Assembly (NCBI GenBank): GCA_009786675.1
Contig: WQRP01000016.1
Location: forward strand, 1 to 17,751
From: Treponema sp.
GTDB lineage: Bacteria > Spirochaetota > Spirochaetia > Treponematales > Breznakiellaceae
Reading direction: 5' to 3'
Length of the DNA: 17,751 nucleotides
The position numbers were made by a program, and so were the translations under genes. The notes beneath the pieces are model-generated. The model ran no database searches, was not told where the DNA came from, and was given only the letters and a program-made list of their open reading frames with translations. Positions 1-6,664 of this stretch are shown here, one piece after another (positions within the stretch are counted from its first letter, which is position 1; the number at the start of each line of letters is the position of its first letter).

Positions 1-16
1 GGGGGGGGGGGGGGGG
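1..16. repeat. Poly-G run at window edge
   Basis: Sixteen consecutive G residues open the window. This may be a sequencing or assembly artefact at a contig end. It may also be a genuine long G-tract at which assembly broke, because runs of 8 to 11 G also occur inside coding genes of this window. The sequence alone cannot decide. Confidence 0.85.
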
Positions 17-141
17 TAACTTCCGTTTGAAAGCAATACTGCTTCATATGAAGCCCAGTAGCCCCAGAGGAACACCCGTACCCAATCGCGCCCCGGTTTG
101 CCGGAGCCATGCTTGCGTATGTGTTCATAAAGTGTCCCCAT
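1..141 (-). other. Doubtful open frame running off the window edge
   Basis: On the minus strand an ATG at 141-139 opens a frame that stays open to the edge, starting MGTLYEHIRKHGSGKPGRDW and containing an aromatic-rich WGYW stretch. The same frame upstream is open from inside the chemoreceptor gene end down to a TAA at 156-154, five codons before this ATG. The whole could be one decayed gene with an in-frame stop, or chance. No good Shine-Dalgarno sequence precedes the ATG, and I do not recognise a family. The last codons read the poly-G as proline and are not trustworthy. A perfect 14-bp palindrome (GCTTCATATGAAGC, 41-54) lies inside. Apart from this, 17-326 shows no supportable gene and no clear terminator for the chemoreceptor gene. 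Confidence 0.2.
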
Positions 142-326
142 CGGAGTTTTTTGTTAAGCCAAACGCGCAAGTTCAGCTTTTGAATGACGCAAATCTCCTG
201 ATGGTATGCTACCGGCCACGGGCAAAATCGTCAAGCCCCCGGATCGAAAAAGTCCGGTCCTGCGTGGAGTGCCGGTCGTTAAAAATCGGCGTACCTGGCC
301 TGTGGCGGCAGGGATCTCCTCCCGGG

Positions 327-2399
327 CTAGACCTTGAACTGCGAGACCGCCCTCACCAGGGTCGAGATGTTCTCCCGGTTCCGGCCGCTAAGGTCGTTGA
401 CGCTGCTTACCGCCCTGTTCACCTCCTCCGTGCTGACCGCCATCTCGTTGATGCCGTTGGTGATCTCCTGCGTCGTCCTCTCCAGGTTCTTGCTCTCCTG
501 GATCACTTCCTTGCTGCCCTCGCGCATCTCCAGGGCCCCGCCCTTTACCTGCTGCGTTATGTCGTTCACCTGCCCGGACGCGCTAAGGACCTGCCGGCTT
601 CCGTGGCTCTGCTCCTCCATGGCGTGCCGGATGGCCTCCTCCTGCTCCGCCACGGTATTCACGCTCTGGTCTATCGCCTCGAACTTGTTAAGGACGTTGT
701 CAGTGGAGCGGGTGATCTTGTCGATCGATCCCTTGATCTTGTTCAGTACCTCCCCGATGACCCTGGACTGCCCGCTGGAGGATTCGGCTAGCTGGCGTAT
801 CTCGCCGGCGACCACCGCAAAGCCCTTGCCCGACTCGCCAGCCCGCGCCGCCTCGATCGCCGCGTTCATCGACAGAAGGTTCGTCTGGCTGGCTATGTTC
901 TCCATTACCGCGTTGATCTCCAGAAGCCCCTCGGATTCCCGGGCGATCTCCTGTATGTCGGACACGACGTCCTGGATGCTGACCCTGCCGGTGTTCGAGG
1001 CCTCCTTAAGGTTTTCCACGTTGGCGATGTTCTTGACTAGGGTCTGCGTGACGGAGTTGATGTTCGCCATGACCTGCTCCAGCGCCGAGGCTGCCTCGGA
1101 AACCGCGCCTGTCTGCTGCTCGACGCTGCCGCTCAGCTTGTCGATGTTGACCGTCACCTGCTCCATGCTGGCGTTGGTGTGGGTGACGCTGGCGTTCTGG
1201 TTCATCACCCTTCCCTTGACGTTCTGTATGTTCGCGGCGATTTCGTTCATGGCCGAGGCGGTCTGGGACATGTTGCTGGCAAGGTCGTTGCCGATGTCGG
1301 AAAGCTTTCCCGCCTGGCCCTTGATCGCGGTGATCATTTTCCTGAGCTCCTCCATGGTCAGGTTGAAGGAGCGGGATGCCTCGGCGATTTCGTCCTTGCC
1401 GAGTTCCGGGAGCCTTTTGGTAAGGTCGCCCTGGGCGGTGTCGTTTAGGGCGCCGGTCAAAAGGCGAATTGGGCGGAGTATCCGCGAGGTCAGGATGAGC
1501 AGGATGGCGCCGACCACCACAAGGGTCAGAAAGGCCAGCAGGTAAGTGTTGCGCTGGGCGGCGCTGACCTCGGCGGCGGAAACCCTCTGGCAGATGCCGA
1601 CGAAAAACATGCCGATGGGGTTGCCGGCCGCGCCGCGCAGCGGGAAGTAGTAGGCGAGATAGGGCGCGCCGAACAAATCCTGGTGTAGCGGGACGTGCCG
1701 CCCCTGCTGGACGACCGCCGCCACGATTTCGGGGTCGGCGACAAGGCCCACGGCGCGCTGGCCGGTTTCGGGGTTGACGATGGTGGACGAGACCGAGGTG
1801 TTGCCCATAAAGACCATCGTGTCCACGGCGAAGGTTTCGTAAACCCTGTCCAAAAATTCGTTCGAGCCCACGACGAAATTCACGACGACGCTGCCGGGGC
1901 TGGGCGCCCCGTAAAAAACCGGCGCCGCGGTGGTCATGACCATGGCGGCCGTCGGCGTGGGCGTGAAAAGCGTCAGTACCTCGCCGCGGAGCCCCGCGGC
2001 TATCGAGGGCACGCCGCTGACGTTGTCCCCGTAGGAATGCCGCATGTGGGACCGCGCCAGGGTTATGCCCTCGTGGCTGGCCACGATGATCTCGTTGACC
2101 CCCAGAAAGACCTTTCTTTCGAAAACGTATTCCCAGATGTCCTCCCTGACCCCGGCCTGGATAAGCCTGGCCAGCTCCCCGCTGCTGCCCATCGCGGAGG
2201 CCACCATCAGCGTCTGGCGCTCGTGCGCGGAAAGATAGGCCTGGACGGACCGGGTCGCCGCCTCCATCCTTTCCTCCGCGAAACTGCTGGCGCGGTTCGC
2301 CGTTAGCGTGGAAAAATACACGGCAATGAAACCGACGACGACGAACAGCATCCCAAGGGTGGGAATAATCATCTTACTTTTTAGGCTGGTAACAAACAT
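327..2399 (-). CDS. Methyl-accepting chemotaxis protein, membrane-bound
   Basis: Transmembrane chemoreceptor that passes ligand binding to the CheA/CheW array and so biases flagellar rotation. From the chosen start it is 690 residues. A first membrane segment lies at about 10-29, then a periplasmic Cache-like sensor (about 30-283, ending in an [19 protein letters not shown] stretch). A second membrane segment is at about 285-305 and a HAMP linker at about 306-360. A long coiled signalling domain follows, with the hallmark hairpin at about 505-535 ([20 protein letters not shown]). It ends VSQFKV, with no NWETF-type CheR/CheB tether. The start at 2399 is preferred to the in-frame ATG at 2429, because GGAGG lies 5 nt before it and a sigma-28-like promoter would begin transcription near 2429. 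The frame from 2429 would add ten residues. Ligand unknown. Confidence 0.95.
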   Translation of the reverse strand: MFVTSLKSKMIIPTLGMLFVVVGFIAVYFSTLTANRASSFAEERMEAATRSVQAYLSAHERQTLMVASAMGSSGELARLIQAGVREDIWEYVFERKVFLGVNEIIVASHEGITLARSHMRHSYGDNVSGVPSIAAGLRGEVLTLFTPTPTAAMVMTTAAPVFYGAPSPGSVVVNFVVGSNEFLDRVYETFAVDTMVFMGNTSVSSTIVNPETGQRAVGLVADPEIVAAVVQQGRHVPLHQDLFGAPYLAYYFPLRGAAGNPIGMFFVGICQRVSAAEVSAAQRNTYLLAFLTLVVVGAILLILTSRILRPIRLLTGALNDTAQGDLTKRLPELGKDEIAEASRSFNLTMEELRKMITAIKGQAGKLSDIGNDLASNMSQTASAMNEIAANIQNVKGRVMNQNASVTHTNASMEQVTVNIDKLSGSVEQQTGAVSEAASALEQVMANINSVTQTLVKNIANVENLKEASNTGRVSIQDVVSDIQEIARESEGLLEINAVMENIASQTNLLSMNAAIEAARAGESGKGFAVVAGEIRQLAESSSGQSRVIGEVLNKIKGSIDKITRSTDNVLNKFEAIDQSVNTVAEQEEAIRHAMEEQSHGSRQVLSASGQVNDITQQVKGGALEMREGSKEVIQESKNLERTTQEITNGINEMAVSTEEVNRAVSSVNDLSGRNRENISTLVRAVSQFKV

Positions 2400-2435
2400 G
2401 TGCACCTCCGCGTTATTGTGCCGGGACATTCGTGC

Positions 2436-2461
2436 CTATCGAATGTTCGGCAGTATCTTTA
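2436..2461 (-). promoter_or_regulatory. Sigma-28 (FliA/SigD)-like promoter of the chemoreceptor gene
   Basis: Reading the minus strand, TAAA (2461-2458) is followed after 14 nt by TTCGATAG (2443-2436). FliA/SigD promoters are TAAA, about 15 nt, then (G/C)CCGATAA. The CGATA core is intact and the spacing is one short. The predicted start near 2429 leaves a leader of about 30 nt that carries GGAGG before the ATG at 2399. Chemoreceptor genes are commonly in the sigma-28 regulon. Confidence 0.5.
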
Positions 2462-2508
2462 CATGCTGACGGGCGTTGGCGAAAGTGTCAAGGCTTTTTT
2501 CCTTGGGA

Positions 2509-2537
2509 TTGACCGTATCGTACCGCGGGCCTATACT
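2509..2537 (+). promoter_or_regulatory. Sigma-70-like promoter for the 2606 gene
   Basis: TTGACC (2509-2514), exactly 17 nt, then TATACT (2532-2537): a near-consensus housekeeping promoter. Transcription would start near 2544 and give a leader of about 60 nt before the ATG at 2606. It lies divergent to the chemoreceptor promoter in the same intergenic region. Confidence 0.6.
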
Positions 2538-2605
2538 AAGAGGGGCGCTCGCTTGGCTTCCGGAGACTGACCCGGAACCCTTTTTCGCCGAATGGTGGCT
2601 TTGGA

Positions 2606-3526
2606 ATGAAACGTGTCGTATTGCTGATTGCCCTTGGCCTGCTCATTGTGGGGCTGGTCGTGCCGGCCCTGGTTTTTCTGTCCCGTTCCCCGGTGCTTGT
2701 GGTGACGGACATCCCCTTCGCCGCCCTGTACGGGGAGGATCGCCTGCGGAGGCGCCAGTTGTCCGCCTCGGCCGCCCTGTTCCGCCGGGTAAGGCCGGTG
2801 TTCATCGCCGACGACGCAAGCCCGGACATGCTGATCGCCGCGATTTCCTACGCCTCCGAAAACCCCTTCGTCGTGCTGTTTCCGCGCCGTTTCGCCGCCG
2901 TGGCGGAACGCTTCCACGGGGAATCCCCGGAAATTCCCGCCGTGATCTTTCGCGGCACCGTTCCGGCCGGCGGGCTTCCGGCGGGCAACGGGATCCTTAA
3001 CGTCTATGGCACCGACCAGGGAACGGACCTGTTCCGGGCCGGGCTTTTCGCCGGGATAATCGGTTCCATGGGACGGGCCGACGAGGCCGGTTTGCCGGGC
3101 GGCCAGAGAACCCATGTCCTGTGGCAGGGCCGTTTCGTGGATCCCGAGGGGCGGGGGCTCTTTTCCGGGGCCGTCATGGAGCGGGATCCCGATTCCGCCG
3201 TCGTTTTCGTGGACACGGCCGCCGGAATGCCCGACACCCGGGGCGTTTCCTCCATGGTCATGGCCGGTGCCGGGGCGGATTACCTTGAAAGAAACCCCGG
3301 GATACCGGTAGTCCTTTTCAGTTGGCTGGATCCGGATCTTACGTCCAGGGAGGTTGTCGCCATTTTCGACGATTCCCCCTGGGCCCTGGTGGTTCCGGCG
3401 ACCCGGATGGCCGCGAACGGGGTGGCCTCGGGGGTAATTCCGTCGAAACCACTGATTTTTTCGGACAGAATTGCCGATAATCGTATGGCACGAGCGATGA
3501 GAAGATCGGCGGGCAGGGAACCCTGA
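2606..3526 (+). CDS. Uncharacterised membrane-anchored or exported protein, possibly periplasmic-binding-like
   Basis: A 306-residue protein of no family I can name. One hydrophobic segment at about residues 4-26 serves as signal peptide or N-terminal anchor, and there is no lipobox cysteine. The rest is soluble, with alternating hydrophobic strands and helices (for example a strand ending VLVVTD, then a helix DMLIAAISYAS before FVVLFP). This vaguely resembles the type-1 periplasmic binding fold; that resemblance is inference only. The start follows a weak GGTGG/TTGGA site. It has its own promoter upstream and precedes the flaA pair in the same orientation, with 99 nt and a second promoter between them, so a link to the periplasmic flagella is possible but unproven. 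Confidence 0.8.
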   Translation: MKRVVLLIALGLLIVGLVVPALVFLSRSPVLVVTDIPFAALYGEDRLRRRQLSASAALFRRVRPVFIADDASPDMLIAAISYASENPFVVLFPRRFAAVAERFHGESPEIPAVIFRGTVPAGGLPAGNGILNVYGTDQGTDLFRAGLFAGIIGSMGRADEAGLPGGQRTHVLWQGRFVDPEGRGLFSGAVMERDPDSAVVFVDTAAGMPDTRGVSSMVMAGAGADYLERNPGIPVVLFSWLDPDLTSREVVAIFDDSPWALVVPATRMAANGVASGVIPSKPLIFSDRIADNRMARAMRRSAGREP

Positions 3527-3547
3527 CAGGCGAAGTTTTGGCAAACA

Positions 3548-3576
3548 TTGACAGGGTCCCCGAATGGTAATAGAAT
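3548..3576 (+). promoter_or_regulatory. Consensus sigma-70-like promoter of the flaA operon
   Basis: TTGACA (3548-3553), exactly 17 nt, TAGAAT (3571-3576): a perfect -35 box and a five-of-six -10 box. Transcription would start near 3583, about 43 nt before the first flaA ATG, whose leader carries AAGGAG at 3611-3616. No sigma-28-like motif is visible here, unlike at the chemoreceptor gene. Confidence 0.75.
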
Positions 3577-3625
3577 TGACGTATAAGAACGTTCAGAAGA
3601 CATCGTAGCGAAGGAGATGTGAGGA

Positions 3626-4405
3626 ATGAAACACGGCAGTATAAAGGCTGTTTGCTTTGTTGGCTTGATGTTCATTGCGGTTTTGTCGGCCTACGGCAGG
3701 GACAACCGCCCCGTGGCTTTAAGCACCGTAGTGCTGGAAAGCTTCAACGGTGAAACAACCCGCGAATGGCATGACGGAAGGCAGGTCAGGAGTTTTGACT
3801 TCTCCTGGGACATTAGGGCCAGCAGGTTTGCCACGACGCTCAGCGACGAGGACGGGAACGAGGTAAGGTTCCCGCGCACCACTTTTGTCGAGGCGTGGCC
3901 CAGGGCTCTGTTCGGGGACAACCGCGAGGGAAACCTGGTCCAGAGTTTCGGCATAAACGGTCGTTTCGACCGCCAGGGCCATAACTGGGTGGACGTGTTC
4001 CCCGTGGCCGCCGACGGCGAGCCATTCGAGATTCCCTTGCCGGGCCGCGTGCGGAACATGGATCTGTGGGTCTGGGGCTCGAACCTTAACTACCGCCTCG
4101 AGGCGTACGTTCGGGATTCCCAGGGCATGGTGCACCGAATCCAGCTGGGCAACCTCAATTTCGCCGGCTGGAGGAACCTTTCGGCGAACATCCCGGGCAG
4201 CATACGCCAGGACAGCCGCGTGCTTCCCGCCCATGCCCAATTGCACTTCGTGAAATTCCGGCTGTGGACCCAGCCGAACGAAAGGGTTGACAACTTTTTC
4301 GTGTACTTCAACCGGTTCCAGATACTTACGGACGTCTTCGAGGATTTCTTTGACGGCGACGAGCTGGCCAATCCGGGGATTGTGGCGGAATTCTGGAACG
4401 ACTAA
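3626..4405 (+). CDS. flaA: Flagellar filament outer-layer (sheath) protein FlaA, first copy
   Basis: FlaA proteins coat the FlaB core of the spirochaete periplasmic flagellum. This 259-residue copy has a Sec signal peptide of about 24 residues (cleavage probably after AYG). The mature part carries family hallmarks: FVEAWPRALFG, GINGRFDRQGHNWVDVFP, EIPLPGRVRNMDLWVWG, LGNLNFAGW at about 173-181, and a C-terminal VKFRLWTQPNERVDNFFVYF followed by an acidic FEDFFDGDEL. The start has AAGGAG 9 nt upstream. It is the first gene of a two-gene unit and its stop lies 21 nt before the second copy. Treponemes usually carry more than one FlaA. This copy looks closer to the full FlaA pattern than its neighbour, but the FlaA1/FlaA2 numbering cannot be assigned here. 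Confidence 0.93.
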   Translation: MKHGSIKAVCFVGLMFIAVLSAYGRDNRPVALSTVVLESFNGETTREWHDGRQVRSFDFSWDIRASRFATTLSDEDGNEVRFPRTTFVEAWPRALFGDNREGNLVQSFGINGRFDRQGHNWVDVFPVAADGEPFEIPLPGRVRNMDLWVWGSNLNYRLEAYVRDSQGMVHRIQLGNLNFAGWRNLSANIPGSIRQDSRVLPAHAQLHFVKFRLWTQPNERVDNFFVYFNRFQILTDVFEDFFDGDELANPGIVAEFWND

Positions 4406-4426
4406 ACTATTGGAGGAGAGGTCAAG

Positions 4427-5149
4427 ATGAAACGGTTTGCGATTTTTGCGGCGTGCCTTGTTGCCGCTGTCGGTATTGTATACGCCCAGGAAGAGGAAAT
4501 AGGCGCTCCCGATCCCTCTAGGATTGGGCCCGTCGTTGGCCAGCAGGAGCTGGCGGAAGTTTCGGTTGAAAGGTTCGAGTTCGAGGGCACCTGGTATTCC
4601 ACGATGTCCAGGGACCAAGGGTTTACCGTGTCGAGGCTGTTCCGTGGGGGTCCCGCCGACAGGCAGCCCATCGCGGGCGAAGAGGGCATGGATATCCCGG
4701 ACGAGCACGTTCTGGGCGTCAGGGTGGATTTTCTCCGCCGTGGCTACCACCACTTCACCGTCCGCCCCATTCGCCCCATTCCCATCGAGGGCGTGACCAA
4801 GACGGTCTCCGTGTGGGTTGCCGGACGGAACGCCAACCATGAGCTCAGGCTTCTTGCCCGGGACATGCGCGGAAGAACCCATGAAATCAGCATGGGCAAC
4901 CTGAATTTCCAGGGCTGGAGAAGGCTTACCGCGGCCATTCCCCCGCAGTCAATGGACGGCAGGAGCGGCGTTATCCAGCGGAACCACCGCAATACCATGC
5001 GGTCGGGCATAGAGATCGTGGGTTTCCGCATCCATACCGACCCCCTTGAGTCCTACGGTTCCTACTACATCTACTTCGACGACCTTAGGGCCGTAACGGA
5101 TCTCTTCGCCATCGGCCGCGATCCTGACGACATGGTGGACGGCTGGTAA
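4427..5149 (+). CDS. flaA: Flagellar filament outer-layer protein FlaA, second copy
   Basis: A 240-residue FlaA paralogue with a clear signal peptide (cleavage after VYA, residue 20). Its middle aligns with the first copy: SVWVAGRNANHELRLLARD, then MGNLNFQGWRRLTAAIP at about 155-171, and GFRIHTDPLESYGSYYIYFDDLRAVTDLF near the C-terminus. It lacks the AWP/FDRQGHNW region of the first copy, having a shorter and divergent N-terminal half with an RRGYHHFTVRPIRPIPIEG stretch instead. Its ribosome-binding site is GGAGGAGAGG shortly before the ATG. It is co-transcribed with the first copy and closed by the terminator at 5180. The two copies probably form hetero-assemblies on the filament surface, an inference from other spirochaetes. 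Confidence 0.88.
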   Translation: MKRFAIFAACLVAAVGIVYAQEEEIGAPDPSRIGPVVGQQELAEVSVERFEFEGTWYSTMSRDQGFTVSRLFRGGPADRQPIAGEEGMDIPDEHVLGVRVDFLRRGYHHFTVRPIRPIPIEGVTKTVSVWVAGRNANHELRLLARDMRGRTHEISMGNLNFQGWRRLTAAIPPQSMDGRSGVIQRNHRNTMRSGIEIVGFRIHTDPLESYGSYYIYFDDLRAVTDLFAIGRDPDDMVDGW

Positions 5150-5179
5150 GACACGCTAACGGAGATAGGGATAGCAAGG

Positions 5180-5218
5180 GCAGACGGTAAAGGGGACTTT
5201 GCCGTCTGCTTTTTATTT
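5180..5218 (+). terminator. Rho-independent terminator of the flaA operon
   Basis: A 13-bp stem (GCAGACGGTAAAG at 5180-5192 with CTTTGCCGTCTGC at 5197-5209, one G-T pair) and a GGGA loop are followed by TTTTTATTT. It lies 30 nt after the flaA stop codon and 15 nt before the next ATG. Confidence 0.9.
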
Positions 5219-5232
5219 GCCGCCGCTTTTTT

Positions 5233-5949
5233 ATGCCCAAAAACATTGGTACGGCACACGAGACAAGTCTTCACCGGCAGCTAAAGCTGTTTTACGCCGG
5301 GGGCGACGGACGGACGGAGGTCGAAATCGCCGGCTTCGTGGCCGACGCGGTAAACGCCGGCGGCGAGTGCGTCGAGGTGCAGACGGGCAGCTTTGGCCGG
5401 ATCAGGAAGAAGGCCGGGGAGCTCGCCGCGCTTTGCGGCATTAAAATCGTCCACCCGATAATGGCCACAAAGTATTTGGAGGTCTTTGGCGCCGACGGCA
5501 GGCGTCAAAGCCTAAGAAAAAGCCCCCGTTCCGGGAATATATGGGACGTCTTTGCCGTGCTGGTTTACGCCCCGGAACTGCCCCTTCTTCCTGGCCTTGA
5601 GATAGAGCTTGCCCTTGTGGAGGCGGTCGAGGAGCGAGTCTGCGACGGCAAGGGCTCGTGGCGGCGCAGGGGCTTGAGCATCCGGGATCGCCGGCTTCTT
5701 GCCCTGCGCGAACGGATTAGCCTGCAAAAGCCCGCCGATTACCTCCGTTTCGTCCCCTTCGCAAGGGGCGAGGAATTTACCGTTGGTACCCTGGGGGAAA
5801 GAGCCAGGATCCGCGCGAGGCTGGCGGCAAAAACCCTGTACGTGCTGACAAGGCTTGGCGTCGTGGAAAGGACCGGGAAACGCGGCAACGCGTACGTGTA
5901 CCGTCTTTTGGCGACTTCCAGGACAAAAAAGTGGAAGAAAAAACCATAA
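5233..5949 (+). CDS. Uncharacterised protein: PD-(D/E)XK-like nuclease domain plus winged helix
   Basis: A 238-residue protein not assigned to a named family. Residues about 9-65 look like a restriction-endonuclease-like core: helix HETSLHRQLKLFYA, then strand EVEIAGFVADAV with Asp38, and strand ECVEVQTG giving E48-V-Q50, followed by a basic helix RIRKK. This matches the D...ExK pattern with Lys replaced by Gln. A conserved-looking middle (about 137-152) reads DGKGSWRRRGLSIRDR. Residues about 185-230 look like a winged helix (RARLAAKTLYVLTRLGVVERTGKRGNAYVYRL region). The ATG at 5233 is kept because the HETSLH helix begins just after it. No Shine-Dalgarno sequence is visible and the flaA terminator ends 15 nt upstream. 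A DNA-binding or DNA-cleaving role is inference; it could be an inactive fold used for binding. Confidence 0.82.
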   Translation: MPKNIGTAHETSLHRQLKLFYAGGDGRTEVEIAGFVADAVNAGGECVEVQTGSFGRIRKKAGELAALCGIKIVHPIMATKYLEVFGADGRRQSLRKSPRSGNIWDVFAVLVYAPELPLLPGLEIELALVEAVEERVCDGKGSWRRRGLSIRDRRLLALRERISLQKPADYLRFVPFARGEEFTVGTLGERARIRARLAAKTLYVLTRLGVVERTGKRGNAYVYRLLATSRTKKWKKKP

Positions 5950-6046
5950 TCGCCGCGCCGGTGCCCATTTTCGGCGACTACTATATAAGTGTGTAGGCAA
6001 ACCGCCTGTTTTTCCAGAATAAATATTTTTTCTCGGGATTTCCCCC

Positions 6047-6081
6047 TTGACCGCGCCGATAATATAAGGTAAACCTATACT
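6047..6081 (+). promoter_or_regulatory. Probable promoter region of the dcw cluster
   Basis: TTGACC (6047-6052) and TATACT (6076-6081) are both good hexamers but stand 23 nt apart, too far for one normal promoter. TAAACC at 6070-6075 is 17 nt from TTGACC but is a poor -10 box. An inverted repeat AGGT-AA-ACCT (6067-6076) lies between them. The exact promoter is therefore unresolved, but the AT-rich stretch directly before the MraZ boxes makes this the likely place. Confidence 0.35.
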
Positions 6082-6085
6082 TAGT

Positions 6086-6119
6086 TGGGATTTACTGGGA
6101 AAGCTTGGGGAAGGTTGGG
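6086..6119 (+). promoter_or_regulatory. MraZ-binding operator: four TGGG boxes at 10-bp spacing
   Basis: TGGG occurs at 6086, 6096, 6106 and 6116, each separated by 6 nt, so all four fall on one DNA face. MraZ of E. coli is known to bind TGGGN repeats with 5-nt spacers in its own promoter. Here the last box (6116-6119) is part of the GGGG that precedes the mraZ ATG by 4 nt, so bound protein could cover both the promoter-proximal DNA and the ribosome-binding site region. Confidence 0.88.
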
Positions 6120-6124
6120 GTGAT

Positions 6125-6664
6125 ATGGTAGACGGCGAACTAAGCGGCGAATGCGGCCCCAAACTTGACGATATGAGCAGGATAAGCCTGCCCCGTCATT
6201 GGCGCGACGTCGTTGAAAAAAGCAAGCTTGTTCTCGTCCGGGACGGGCGGCCAAGGCTGCCTTGCCTGCGCCTGTATACCATCGAGGAATGGGGGAAAGA
6301 GAAGGATCGCGCCGTAAGGAACTCCCGCCTTTCCGCTCTGGAGCGCCTGAACGCGAAGGTTCCGGTCGAAATGGACAAGCAGGGCAGGATTTTGATTCCC
6401 CCGACCCTGCGTAAATACGCGAAGCTCAGCAAGGACTGCATACTTGTGGGCCAGGACGACCACATCGTGGTGTGGGCGGAGGATCGCTACGACGAGTACC
6501 TCGAAGCCGACGGGGAAAACGTGGTAGAGGAATTCAAAGAGCTGAAAATGCTCAAGCTGAAGGAAACGGACTTGGGAGATGATGGAAATAGTGCACACTC
6601 CGGTGATGCTGGAGCAGGCTCTGGAGTATCTCGCTCCGAGGGGGGAGATGGAGCTCATGGTTGA
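6125..6664 (+). CDS. mraZ: Transcriptional regulator MraZ
   Basis: MraZ is a DNA-binding ring-forming repressor of the division and cell-wall cluster, with two AbrB/SpoVT-like half-domains. Both are visible: residues 13-23 (KLDDMSRISLP) and 82-92 (EMDKQGRILIP); CLRLYTIEEW and CILVGQDDHIVVW follow them as expected. The first motif has DDMSR where families usually have DxxGR. The start ATG 6125 has GGGG 4 nt upstream, inside the fourth operator box. The frame gives 179 residues, longer than the usual 140 to 155. From about residue 152 it runs 86 nt inside rsmH in another frame and becomes a Gly/Ser/Asp-rich tail, so the tail is either a lost stop codon or a frameshift. Expected to repress its own operon. 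Confidence 0.93.
   Translation: MVDGELSGECGPKLDDMSRISLPRHWRDVVEKSKLVLVRDGRPRLPCLRLYTIEEWGKEKDRAVRNSRLSALERLNAKVPVEMDKQGRILIPPTLRKYAKLSKDCILVGQDDHIVVWAEDRYDEYLEADGENVVEEFKELKMLKLKETDLGDDGNSAHSGDAGAGSGVSRSEGGDGAHG

Noticed and set aside
27..791. Plus-strand open frame of 254 codons at the left edge
   Set aside because: From 327 on it is antisense to the chemoreceptor gene, its 5' part has no recognisable protein features and no ribosome-binding site.
334..1545. Plus-strand open frame of 403 codons opposite the chemoreceptor
   Set aside because: Shadow of a conserved coiled-coil coding region; Ser/Leu-rich composition typical of antisense frames.
2489..2505. CAAGG-CTTTTTT-CCTTG hairpin
   Set aside because: It lies between divergent genes and has a 5-bp stem with a T-rich loop but no following T-tract, so it terminates nothing evident.
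2531..3544. Minus-strand open frame opposite the 2606 gene
   Set aside because: Its composition (Gly/His/Arg-rich) is typical of a GC-rich shadow; the plus frame has a promoter and a signal or anchor segment.
3719..4882. Minus-strand open frame of 387 codons opposite both flaA genes
   Set aside because: It spans two genes with clear FlaA motifs and has no features of its own.
5995..6013. AGGC-AAACC-GCCT hairpin followed by GTTTTT after the nuclease-like gene
   Set aside because: A 4-bp stem is too weak to call a terminator, although the position would suit one.
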